From VRUE01 sp036266075 (GTDB lineage Bacteria; Actinomycetota; Thermoleophilia; Solirubrobacterales; 70-9), in assembly GCA_036266075.1 (NCBI GenBank), contig DATANV010000024.1, positions 1 to 14,209 of the forward strand: DNA of 14,209 bases, given 5' to 3'. The translations under genes and the position numbers were made by a program. This document shows positions 7,824 to 14,209 of this stretch, one piece after another. The notes under the pieces are model-generated. The model was not told the origin of the DNA, made no database searches, and saw only the letters and a list, made by a program, of their open reading frames with translations. Every line of letters starts with the position of its first letter. Within the stretch, counting starts at the first letter, position 1.

Positions 7824-9871
7824 CGGGCGCCTTCCAGGACGATCGACAAGCGCCGGCTTGCCCGAACGGGGCCTGCGAGACGAAGGGCCAAGCGCACCCG
7901 CAGGCTCCGCCCGCTCTCGAGAATCCGCCGGGCCGCCGTCGAGAGCGGCAATCGCAGATGGACGGGTCCGGCCTGCTCGGCGTCAAGCGAGGTCGCCGCA
8001 ACGGTTCGGCGACGCCCCCCTATCCGGGCATCCGCGGTGGCGGACAGGCGGCCGGCGGCGGGGACTTCCAGCGCGAGCAAGATCGCCTTCGTCCTCGCCA
8101 TCCTGCGGCGGGCGGCGGCACCCGTCCGGCCGACGACGATCGTCATCGGCCGCGAAGAGGAATGAGGGCTTCGGCGTTCGGCGGAAGGCGTGGGCGGCGC
8201 CCGGCAGGCTTCGCCTTCGCAACCGCCCGACGAGTCCGTTTCGTCATATCCGCCGCCCACCCGAGCCGCATAGATGTCTACGTCACCACCGTCTACGTCA
8301 CGCGGGACCAGGGTGGCGGAGGCGGTGAAGAACACCGTGCCTGCGTCTGCGGTAGCGCCGACGAAGGTGACTCGGTCTCCGACACCCGGACTGATCAGGT
8401 CAGGGCGACCGTCCGTCCACTCGTAGACATCGATCCCCTCGTTGCGATCGGCAGCGAGAAGCGCCGCTTTGGTCGTGAAGATCGCCCGTCCGCCGTCGGT
8501 GACTGCATCGACGAAGGCGCCTTCGCTCGGCGCAATCGGGGCAAGATCGCCATCCACCGCGTCGAACCAATAGAAATCCGCGACCCCGTCGGTGTCCGCG
8601 GGCACGAGTGCCTCGCCGCTTTCGAACACGGCGAATCGACCGTTTCGCGAGACCGAGACCCTCTCCGGCGAGCCGTTGGCGACGAAATGAAGTCCAGCCG
8701 CGTCCGCCAAATAGAAGCCGGCGCCGGCCCCCGGCAAGAGCCCGCGTGCGTCCCTGAAATAGACCCGCGATCCGTCCGCGGAGAACCCGGCCACACTGGC
8801 CGCTCCCCCTTCCTGATTCGTGGCGACCTGCGGTGCCGAGAGCCGGGACAGCTGCCCGCTGGCGACGTCGTAGCGGTAAAGGTCCCGGCCCGCGTCGACG
8901 TCGTCGTCGGTCAGCTGCTGCGCGGTCAGCAGGAGCGCCAGCGAGCCGTCCGCGGCTGCGCCGGCAAATTCGACGGACTGTTCCTCGCCGCAGTCCGCGC
9001 GGGTGCACTGGGAGGAGGAGATCTCCGTGGTGAGGCCTCCCTCGCGGAGGTAAGCGTGTTGCAGGCCGCTTGCGCAGTCGGGGCCAGCGCTGAGAAGGAA
9101 GACGCGCAGCCCGTCGGTGGAGATCGCCCCCGGCGCGCTGGGAATCGTCGTGCCGCACGTGGAGAGGAGCTGCCCCGTGCTGTCCAGGTCGAGTTGATTG
9201 AGGGTAGAGCCCGCGACTTCGTAGGCGGAATCGCCTTCGAGCCGCGTCGAATCGCTGGGCAGCAGGTGGGAAGACGTCCTGAAAAATGCGCGCGAGAGGT
9301 CCTCCGAGGCTCCGACGAACTGGCCCCCGCCCATGTCGGCCAGCTGCACGTACTCGCCGCCCGGGCTCCGCCGGAAGAGACCAACCCCTCCCCTGGTTTC
9401 CCCCGGCGCCGGCCGCAGCCGGTTGGTCCATAGCGAAGAGCTCAGGTCAGGCGAATATGCCCTCGGGCCCTGAAAGACGAAGTCCAGTTCGGATCCCAAG
9501 AGAGCTTCGGCGTCGGGAAAGAGCAACGGCGTAGAGGTCCAGCCATCGGCCCCTCGTTCGGCCAGGCGGTAGGTGATGCCGGTTCCCTCCGGATCCGCGG
9601 GGAGGGCTCCGATGGTAAAGACGACCGCCTTGTTCCCGTCGGCGGATACGGCCATAACCAGGGCCGGTTCCGTCGAGTTGACTTCCGTGGAGGAGGTGAC
9701 CAGCTCCCAGGCGCGGCCGTTCCCGGGGACGCCCGCCGGAACCTGCACCGGATCGCCAAGGGGGGCGGCGACAGTGGCACCAGGGAGAACGCCGTACAGG
9801 CCAAGGACGAAGCAGGCCCCGACGACGATCCTCGCGCACCATGAGCCCGCGCTGCCGCGTGCCTTCCTCAA
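7820..9871 (-). CDS. Secreted TolB/PD40-like beta-propeller protein, function unknown
   Basis: 683 residues with an N-terminal signal peptide (basic start, hydrophobic I-V-V-G-A-C-F-V-L-G-L, probable cleavage after T-V-A-A at 36). Residues ~70-540 carry nine blade-like repeats around S-x-D-G-x-x-[VA]-x-F: near 76, 139, 188, 250, 305, 362, 407, 456 and 506. This fits a beta-propeller of the PD40/TolB kind. A short linker with C551-E-G-E-A-C556 follows, then a basic C-terminal beta domain (~575-683). This propeller-linker-tail layout resembles many uncharacterised exported proteins I recall from Solirubrobacterales. No enzyme motif is visible; binding of protein, glycan or lipid is the default inference. 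The frame is closed by TAG at 9896-9898, and the only plausible start is TTG 9871, with GGAG 9 nt upstream. It is the first gene of the left operon and overlaps the next gene by 4 bp (ATGA). Confidence 0.88.
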   Translation of the reverse strand: MRKARGSAGSWCARIVVGACFVLGLYGVLPGATVAAPLGDPVQVPAGVPGNGRAWELVTSSTEVNSTEPALVMAVSADGNKAVVFTIGALPADPEGTGITYRLAERGADGWTSTPLLFPDAEALLGSELDFVFQGPRAYSPDLSSSLWTNRLRPAPGETRGGVGLFRRSPGGEYVQLADMGGGQFVGASEDLSRAFFRTSSHLLPSDSTRLEGDSAYEVAGSTLNQLDLDSTGQLLSTCGTTIPSAPGAISTDGLRVFLLSAGPDCASGLQHAYLREGGLTTEISSSQCTRADCGEEQSVEFAGAAADGSLALLLTAQQLTDDDVDAGRDLYRYDVASGQLSRLSAPQVATNQEGGAASVAGFSADGSRVYFRDARGLLPGAGAGFYLADAAGLHFVANGSPERVSVSRNGRFAVFESGEALVPADTDGVADFYWFDAVDGDLAPIAPSEGAFVDAVTDGGRAIFTTKAALLAADRNEGIDVYEWTDGRPDLISPGVGDRVTFVGATADAGTVFFTASATLVPRDVDGGDVDIYAARVGGGYDETDSSGGCEGEACRAPPTPSAERRSPHSSSRPMTIVVGRTGAAARRRMARTKAILLALEVPAAGRLSATADARIGGRRRTVAATSLDAEQAGPVHLRLPLSTAARRILESGRSLRVRLALRLAGPVRASRRLSIVLEGAR

Positions 9872-9880
9872 AGCGTGCGA

Positions 9881-9884
9881 CTCC
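9881..9884 (-). promoter_or_regulatory. Ribosome binding site supporting the TTG start of the propeller gene
   Basis: On the minus strand GCGGAG lies 9 nt before TTG 9871-9869. An in-frame TAG at 9896-9898 rules out any start further upstream, and no ATG or GTG occurs in frame before the signal-peptide core. This site therefore decides the rare start codon. Confidence 0.6.
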
Positions 9885-9963
9885 GCGTCGCGGCCCTATC
9901 CGAAACCACTGCCCCCCCCGACAAATTCCTAGACCCTGCTCATCGCTTCATAAGCCGGAGAGT

Positions 9964-9993
9964 CATCTATTCAGGCGCACCGACGAGGTTCAA
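9964..9993 (-). promoter_or_regulatory. Candidate promoter of the propeller-repeat-MmpL-PKS operon
   Basis: On the minus strand TTGAAC (9993-9988) is followed after 18 nt by TAGATG (9969-9964). Agreement with a housekeeping sigma factor consensus is modest (4 of 6 and 3 of 6). It is favoured mainly by its place in the only gap upstream of the operon and by the adjoining inverted repeat. It would give a leader of roughly 85 nt. This is inference, not a clear match. Confidence 0.3.
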
Positions 9994-10021
9994 CGATTAG
10001 TTCCAAAGCTGTGGCTAATCG
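9994..10021. repeat. Inverted repeat, candidate operator or hairpin
   Basis: Perfect 7-bp arms CGATTAG (9994-10000) and CTAATCG (10015-10021) flank a 14-nt centre. Within the centre CCAAAGCTGTGG (10003-10014) is itself a palindrome at 10 of 12 positions. The repeat ends directly against the candidate -35 hexamer, a position typical for a dimeric regulator. It could also fold in RNA as a 7+3 bp stem with a two-base bulge, but no T run follows on the minus strand, so an intrinsic terminator is less likely. Confidence 0.6.
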
Positions 10022-10055
10022 GCCTCGACGACAGCGACGTCAGGAAGCGAGCGGC

Positions 10056-10736
10056 TTAGAGGGGGAAACCCGCTGCGACCGACGCCAAGGCGAAGTCCGC
10101 GCCCGCCTCGCGCAGCGCGGCGACGTCGTAGCTGCCCGTGGCGACGCCAACCACCTCGATCCCTGCGCCGTGGCCGGCGGCGACGTCGCGAGGCGTGTCG
10201 CCGACGGCGAGACAGGCGCCGTCTTGGAGCGTGCCGCCGGATACGAGGGCGGCGCGGGAGAGGGCGGCTTTGGTGACCTCGACCCGGTCGGATGAGTCGG
10301 AGCCGTAGCCCCCGAAGCTGAAGAAGCGATTGAGGCGTCCCCGGGCGAGCTTGATGTGGGCCGCGGCCTCGACGTTGCCGGTCACCAGGCCGAGCAGGAC
10401 GCCGCGGTCGATCAGGTCGTCGAGCAGAGCCTCGACCCCCGGCATCACCCGGTACCCCTCCGACTCGGCCACGGTCGCGGGCAGGTGCTTCAGGTAGCAG
10501 CCGATCGCCTTCGCGCGCTCTTCCGGAGAGCCCTCCCGGCCGATCGCCGCGCGGAAGACGATCGCCGCGATTTCGGGGTCGGTCATGCCGGCGTCGGTGT
10601 GCTCGTCGATGTTCGCTTCGATCCCGTAGAGCTCCTCGAAGGCCCGCTGCCAGGCAGCGGCGCCCGCCCCTCCGGTCACTAGCAGCGTCCCGTCAATATC
10701 GAAGAGCACGGCGCGGATCCCGTCCCCCTCACTCAC
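10056..10736 (-). CDS. HAD-superfamily hydrolase (phosphoglycolate-phosphatase-like)
   Basis: 226-residue cytoplasmic phosphatase of HAD subfamily I. Motif I is D13-I-D15-G-T, with the nucleophile D13 and acid/base D15. A helical cap follows (about 18-90). Motif II is T119 in L-V-T-G-N. The basic motif III residue is probably R151 after G-S-D-S-S-D, or K156. Motif IV is G-D180-T-P-R-D184, giving the magnesium-binding aspartates. The length and G-N-x-x-x-x-A-x-x-K-L region fit phosphoglycolate phosphatase or beta-phosphoglucomutase relatives, but the substrate cannot be fixed. The GTG start at 10736 has GGGAG 7 nt upstream and overlaps the cydB stop by 8 bp (GTGAGTGA), making it the last gene of the pgi-cydAB operon. 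It stops with TAA. A link to sugar-phosphate metabolism through pgi is possible but unproven. Confidence 0.92.
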   Translation of the reverse strand: MSEGDGIRAVLFDIDGTLLVTGGAGAAAWQRAFEELYGIEANIDEHTDAGMTDPEIAAIVFRAAIGREGSPEERAKAIGCYLKHLPATVAESEGYRVMPGVEALLDDLIDRGVLLGLVTGNVEAAAHIKLARGRLNRFFSFGGYGSDSSDRVEVTKAALSRAALVSGGTLQDGACLAVGDTPRDVAAGHGAGIEVVGVATGSYDVAALREAGADFALASVAAGFPL

Positions 10737-11727
10737 CCAGCATCTCCCTCTGACTCAGCCAGTAGAGGAGCCCCAGCGCCGGCAGCACGAGGACGGCGGC
10801 GGCGATGAAGACGACGATCACGGCGCCGAGGGTCTCGGACGGAGCGGCGGACTCGGTGATCTTCAGCGAGGTCGGCAGCAGGTAAGGGAACTGGGCGACA
10901 CCCCAGCCCCAGACCACGGCGACGACGGCGCCGACGGCGAGCGGGCGCAGGCCGCGGCGGCCGCGCTGGAGCAGCAGGCCGAGGGCGCCGAAGCCGCAGA
11001 GGGCGGAGACGATCACCAGCGGCAGTCCCTCGACCACGAGCCGCTCGTAGACGTAGTCCGCTTCGCCATGCAGGGCGACGATGCCGCCGACCGCGAGGGT
11101 CCCCGCCACGAGTCCCGCGGCGAGGGCACGGCCTGAGAAGTAGCCCTCCATCTGATCGTCGCCTGCGCGGTAGGAATCGACGACCAGGAAAACCGCCGCC
11201 AGGTAGGCACCCGTGGCGACGAACAGCGCCCCGGTAACCAGTGGCAGCGGCTGCAGCCAGCTCGAGAAGGCGTCGCCGTTGCCGGCCGCCGGCACGTTGC
11301 CGGCGGCGATCGCGCCGACCACGGCCCCCATGAAGAACGGCGTCAGGACCGAGGAGAGCGCGAAGGCGGCCCCCATCGCGCGACGGTACTCCAGGCGCCG
11401 CACCGACTTGCGGAAGGCGAAGCCGGCGCCGCGCAGGACGATCCCCAGCGCGGCCAGCGCCAGCGGCACGTAGAGCGTCGACATGATCGCCCCGAACGCC
11501 TCCGGGAAAGCCGTCCAGAGGACGACCAGGATGAAGATCAACCAGACGTGGTTGGCCTCCCAGACGGGGGTCAGCGAACGCTGGATCCGCGTCCGCGGCC
11601 GCTCCCCCTTCTCCGCCCCGCCGGCGATCAGGTCCCAGAACCCCCCGCCGAAGTCGGCCCCCCCGAACACCGCGTAGAGCGTCGCCCCCACCCAGAGGAT
11701 CGCCGCAGCAACATCCGCCCGCGTCAT
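10729..11727 (-). CDS. cydB: Cytochrome bd-type quinol oxidase subunit II
   Basis: 332-residue integral membrane subunit that supports the haem-bearing CydA in quinol oxidation and oxygen reduction without a copper oxidase. About eight to nine hydrophobic segments are present. Family landmarks are L-W-x-G-A-T-L-Y-A-V-F-G-G-A-D-F-G-G-G-F-W with D25 in place of the usual D-G-F-D-L-G wording, P-V-W-E-A-N-H-V-W-L-I (54-64), and L-R-G-A-G-F-A-F-R (98-106). The length is slightly below the E. coli protein. I use ATG 11727: it overlaps the cydA stop as ATGA and has GGAGGAGG 7 nt upstream. The same frame stays open far to the right through cydA and pgi, but that stretch has no protein-like features. 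No cydX-like small ORF or cydDC genes follow; a HAD hydrolase does. Confidence 0.93.
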   Translation of the reverse strand: MTRADVAAAILWVGATLYAVFGGADFGGGFWDLIAGGAEKGERPRTRIQRSLTPVWEANHVWLIFILVVLWTAFPEAFGAIMSTLYVPLALAALGIVLRGAGFAFRKSVRRLEYRRAMGAAFALSSVLTPFFMGAVVGAIAAGNVPAAGNGDAFSSWLQPLPLVTGALFVATGAYLAAVFLVVDSYRAGDDQMEGYFSGRALAAGLVAGTLAVGGIVALHGEADYVYERLVVEGLPLVIVSALCGFGALGLLLQRGRRGLRPLAVGAVVAVVWGWGVAQFPYLLPTSLKITESAAPSETLGAVIVVFIAAAVLVLPALGLLYWLSQREMLGE

Positions 11728-13112
11728 CGGACGGCCTCCTCCGGCGGCGCGTACGGAGTGCCGGGGTCGTCGACCTCGCCCTCGAGCCGCCAGCGGCGGG
11801 ACATCGCCCGCAGGACCAGCACCGCGCCGGTGCCGAGGCCGACGTAGAGGACGAGGACCAGGGCGAATACGCCCCAGATCCCCTCCGCCTCGGTGACCGC
11901 TTCGGAGGTCCGCATGTAGCCCTGCACGATCCACGGCTGACGGCCGACCTCGGTGACGATCCAGCCGAGCCAGAGGGCGAGGATCGCCGCGACCCCCGAT
12001 ATGGCAACCGCTCGCAGGAACCAGGGCGTGCGCGGGATCTCGCGGCGCCGCCACCAGACGAAGCCGAACCAGGCGCCGAGCGCCAAGAGCGCGGTGCCGA
12101 TCCCGACCATCCCGTCGAAGGCGAGGTGCAGCAGGGTGTTGGCCGGGGGCCGTTCGTCGGCCGGGATGTCCTGCAGGCCCGTCACCTTCGTGTCGGCACT
12201 GAAGCCGACCAGGAAGGAGTCCAGGTCGGGGATGCCGATCGCCCCCTTCACCCCATCGCTCGTGCAAACGCCGCCGACGTACTCGGTCTGGTGATCGCCG
12301 GTCTCCTGGATGCACTCCATGCCGGCGAACTTGGCCGGCTGGTGATCGGCGACTTCGCGCGCTGCGGTGTCGCCGACGAAGAGCTGGATCGGCGTCGCGA
12401 TGCAGGCGATCGTCAGCGGGATCAGCAGGCCCAGCCGGTGCAGCCGGTCGCGCCGCCCACGCAGCATCCCGACCGCGTAGATCGAGGCGACCAGGAAGCC
12501 GACGACCATGTAGGCGGCGAGGATCATGTGCGGCACCTCGTAGTGCCAGGCGGGGTTGAAGATCACCTTCAGCGGCTCGGTTTCGACGACCTTGCCGGCG
12601 GCGTCGAGGGCGAAGCCCTGCGGCTGGTTCATCCAGGAGTTGGCGGTGACGACCGAGAAGGCGCCGCCGATGCCGGTGATCGCCATCGGCACGCCCGACC
12701 ACCAGTGCGCCCAGCCGCTCAGCCGCTTCCAGCCGTATATGTAGATCGCCAGGAAGATCGCCTCGGTGAAGAAGAAGATCCCCTCGATCGCGAAGGCGAT
12801 GCCGAAGGCGTCGCCGAAGCGGGCCATGAAGTTCGGCCAGAGCAGGCCGAACTCGAAGCTCAGCACCGTGCCGGTCACCGCTCCCACCGCGAAGGTCACG
12901 GCCATCGCCTTCGACCAGCGCCGCGCCAGCCGCATCGCGTCCTCGTCGCCGCGCCTCAGGCCGAGCCAGTTGGCGGTGAGGATCGTCGCCGGCAGGGCGA
13001 CCCCGAGGCAGGCGAGGACGATGTGGAAGCCGAGCGTGAAGGCCATCAGCTCGCGCGCCGCGAGCAGGTTGGACGCCGACGCCGCGAGCGGGAGGGCATC
13101 GAGCGCGGGCAT
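11724..13112 (-). CDS. cydA: Cytochrome bd-type quinol oxidase subunit I, short Q-loop type
   Basis: 462-residue membrane protein carrying the b- and d-type haems and the quinol site. Likely haem ligands are H30 (first helix, L-G-F-H), H196 (V-P-H-M-I-L-A-A-Y) and M335 (A-F-D-G-M-V-G-I-G). Acidic residues E110 and E117 lie in A-I-E-G-I-F-F-F-T-E-A, as in the proton-channel helix. Other signatures are N-S-W-M-N-Q-P (158-164), the Q-loop start V-G-D (246-248) and G-R-Q-P-W (390-394). The Q loop is short, and the Met helix has D-G-M where the E. coli enzyme has R-I-M. These features point to the short-loop, CIO-like branch; the affinity or inhibitor behaviour cannot be read. ATG 13112 lies 3 bp after the pgi stop, with only a weak ribosome site, so coupling to pgi is likely. 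The stop overlaps cydB. Confidence 0.95.
   Translation of the reverse strand: MPALDALPLAASASNLLAARELMAFTLGFHIVLACLGVALPATILTANWLGLRRGDEDAMRLARRWSKAMAVTFAVGAVTGTVLSFEFGLLWPNFMARFGDAFGIAFAIEGIFFFTEAIFLAIYIYGWKRLSGWAHWWSGVPMAITGIGGAFSVVTANSWMNQPQGFALDAAGKVVETEPLKVIFNPAWHYEVPHMILAAYMVVGFLVASIYAVGMLRGRRDRLHRLGLLIPLTIACIATPIQLFVGDTAAREVADHQPAKFAGMECIQETGDHQTEYVGGVCTSDGVKGAIGIPDLDSFLVGFSADTKVTGLQDIPADERPPANTLLHLAFDGMVGIGTALLALGAWFGFVWWRRREIPRTPWFLRAVAISGVAAILALWLGWIVTEVGRQPWIVQGYMRTSEAVTEAEGIWGVFALVLVLYVGLGTGAVLVLRAMSRRWRLEGEVDDPGTPYAPPEEAVR
11735..11742 (-). promoter_or_regulatory. Strong ribosome binding site of cydB
   Basis: GGAGGAGG on the minus strand, 7 nt before ATG 11727 and inside the end of cydA. 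It settles the cydB start against the much longer open frame upstream. Confidence 0.75.
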
Positions 13113-13115
13113 CGC

Positions 13116-14209
13116 CTACTCGGTGGCGCGAGCCGCGCGGTAGCGGCGGATCAGCGCGTTGGTCGAGCTGTCGTGGCGCAGCGGCGGCTCGGCGGCGGCC
13201 TGCAGCTCGGGGACGATCCGTTTCGCCAGCGCCTTGCCCAGCTCGACCCCCCACTGGTCGAATGAGTCGATCCCCCACACAGCGCCCTGGGTGAAGACGC
13301 TGTGCTCGTAGAGGGCGACCAGCGTCCCCAGGGTGTGCGGGTCGAGGCGCTCGGCGAGGATCGTGTTCGAGGGGCGGTTGCCCTCCATCACCCGGTGCGG
13401 GACGACCGCCTCCGGCGTCCCCTCCTCGCGCACCTGCTCGGGCGTTTTGCCGAAGGCGAGCGCCTCGGCGTGGGCGAAGACGTTCGACATCAACAGGTCG
13501 TGGTGCTCGCCGAGCGGGTTGTTGGAGCGCATGAAGCCGATGAAGTCGCAGGGGACGAGGCGCGTGCCCTGGTGGAGCAGCTGGTAGAAGGAATGCTGGC
13601 CGTTGGTCCCCGGCTCGCCCCAGAAGATGGCGCCGGTGTCGTAGTCGACGCGGGCGCCGTCGAGCGTCACGTGCTTGCCGTTGGACTCCATCGTCAGCTG
13701 CTGCAGATAAGCCGGGAAGCGGTGCAGGTACTGGTCGTAGGGGAAGACCCCACAGGTCTGGGCGCCGAAGAAGTCGCCATACCAGACGCAGAGCAGGCCC
13801 ATCAGCAGCGGCAGGTTCTCGGCCGCCGGCGCCTCGCGGAAGTGCTCGTCCATCGCGTGGAAACCGGCCAGCATCTCCTCGAAGCGAGCCGGGCCGATCG
13901 CCAGCATCGTCGACAGCCCGATCGCCGAGTCCATCGAGTAGCGGCCGCCGACCCAGTCCCAGAATCCGAACGCGTTGTCGGTGTCGATGCCGAACTGCGC
14001 GACTCCGTCCAGATTCGTCGAGACGGCCACGAAGTGCCTGGCCACGGCCGAGGAGTCCGCGCCCAGCGCACCGAGCAGCCATGCGCGCGCGGTCTCGGCG
14101 TTCGTCATCGTCTCGAGCGTCGTGAAGGTCTTCGAGCAGACGATGAAGAGGGTCTGCTCGGGGTCGAGGTCATGCGTCACCTCCGCGAAGTCGGTCCCGT
14201 CGACGTTCG
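13116..14209 (-). CDS. pgi: Glucose-6-phosphate isomerase, 5' end beyond window
   Basis: C-terminal ~363 residues of phosphoglucose isomerase, which interconverts glucose 6-phosphate and fructose 6-phosphate in the cytoplasm. The frame runs unbroken to the right edge and reads N-V-D-G-T-D-F-A-E-V there, so the apparent start at 14180 is only an internal GTG. Visible signatures are S-K-T-F-T-T-x-E-T-M-T-N (phosphate-binding segment), G-G-R-Y-S (family signature 1), W-G-E-P-G-T-N-G-Q-H with the catalytic Glu, L-L-H-Q-G-T with the catalytic His, and S-F-D-Q-W-G-V-E-L-G-K with the catalytic Lys (signature 2). Compared with the ~550-residue bacterial enzyme, roughly the first 180 residues are missing. 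The gene ends in TAG, 3 bp before cydA, placing a glycolytic enzyme at or near the head of the bd oxidase operon. Confidence 0.96.
   Translation of the reverse strand, partial: NVDGTDFAEVTHDLDPEQTLFIVCSKTFTTLETMTNAETARAWLLGALGADSSAVARHFVAVSTNLDGVAQFGIDTDNAFGFWDWVGGRYSMDSAIGLSTMLAIGPARFEEMLAGFHAMDEHFREAPAAENLPLLMGLLCVWYGDFFGAQTCGVFPYDQYLHRFPAYLQQLTMESNGKHVTLDGARVDYDTGAIFWGEPGTNGQHSFYQLLHQGTRLVPCDFIGFMRSNNPLGEHHDLLMSNVFAHAEALAFGKTPEQVREEGTPEAVVPHRVMEGNRPSNTILAERLDPHTLGTLVALYEHSVFTQGAVWGIDSFDQWGVELGKALAKRIVPELQAAAEPPLRHDSSTNALIRRYRAARATE

Larger units (their letters stand above)
9872..10055. other. Intergenic region between the two operons
   Basis: 184 bp between the phosphatase stop and the propeller start, both genes reading leftward. 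It is the only sizeable gap in the window and is clearly more AT-rich than the genes. It contains an inverted repeat (9994-10021), a weak promoter-like pair (9964-9993), a run of eight C on the plus strand (9912-9919) in what would be the leader, and the ribosome site at 9881-9884. I see no convincing GC-rich hairpin with a T tract, so termination of the upstream operon is not obvious, and read-through into the left operon is possible. Confidence 0.8.

Noticed and set aside
9994..10055. Intrinsic terminator after the HAD gene
   Set aside because: The inverted repeat is AT-rich, has a bulged stem and no following T run on the minus strand; an operator fits better.
11728..14082. Upstream part of the long minus-strand frame that contains cydB
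   Set aside because: It overlaps cydA and pgi in another frame and is low-complexity Arg/Gly/Ala. The cydB start at 11727 has a strong ribosome site.
14180..14209. Treating pgi as starting at 14180
   Set aside because: The conserved isomerase sequence N-V-D-G-T continues in frame to the window edge, so the gene is cut by the window.
1..14209. Mobile elements, CRISPR arrays, tRNA/rRNA genes
   Set aside because: No transposase, integrase, regular short direct repeats or RNA-gene-like sequence was seen; coding density is near complete.

Overview
The window is a GC-rich actinobacterial-type segment. Every gene I can support is on the minus strand, packed end to end with 3-8 bp overlaps or gaps. 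Gene content suggests a member of Thermoleophilia/Solirubrobacterales: two lineage-typical secreted proteins (a beta-propeller with a C-E-G-E-A-C linker and a Cys-containing repeat protein) next to a modular PKS, plus a cytochrome bd of the short-loop type. The taxonomy is inferred from protein style and recall, not from a database search.

Right half (14209 down to 10056), in transcription order: the 3' part of pgi (glucose-6-phosphate isomerase, 5' end beyond the right edge), cydA, cydB and a HAD-superfamily phosphatase. The junctions are a 3-bp gap, a 4-bp ATGA overlap and an 8-bp GTGAGTGA overlap, so this reads as one housekeeping/respiratory transcription unit.

The only real intergenic space is 9872-10055. 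It holds a perfect 7-bp inverted repeat with a nearly palindromic centre. The repeat abuts a weak candidate -35 element and is followed by a C-rich leader.

Left half (9871 down to 1), in transcription order: a secreted beta-propeller protein (TTG start), a secreted protein built from four ~200-residue Cys-containing repeats, an MmpL/RND-type transporter with an unusually long helical second extracytoplasmic loop, and the start of a modular type I polyketide synthase (acyl/aryl-AMP ligase - ACP - KS, cut by the left edge). All three junctions overlap (4, 8 and 4 bp). The inferred picture is an envelope-associated polyketide or polyketide-lipid pathway: the PKS loads an unusual carboxylic acid starter, the MmpL protein exports the product, and the two secreted proteins act outside the membrane in transport, anchoring or assembly. 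The order resembles the pks/fadD/mmpL logic of mycobacterial lipids, but with two unassigned exoproteins translationally coupled upstream. It is the best candidate in this window for an undescribed system.
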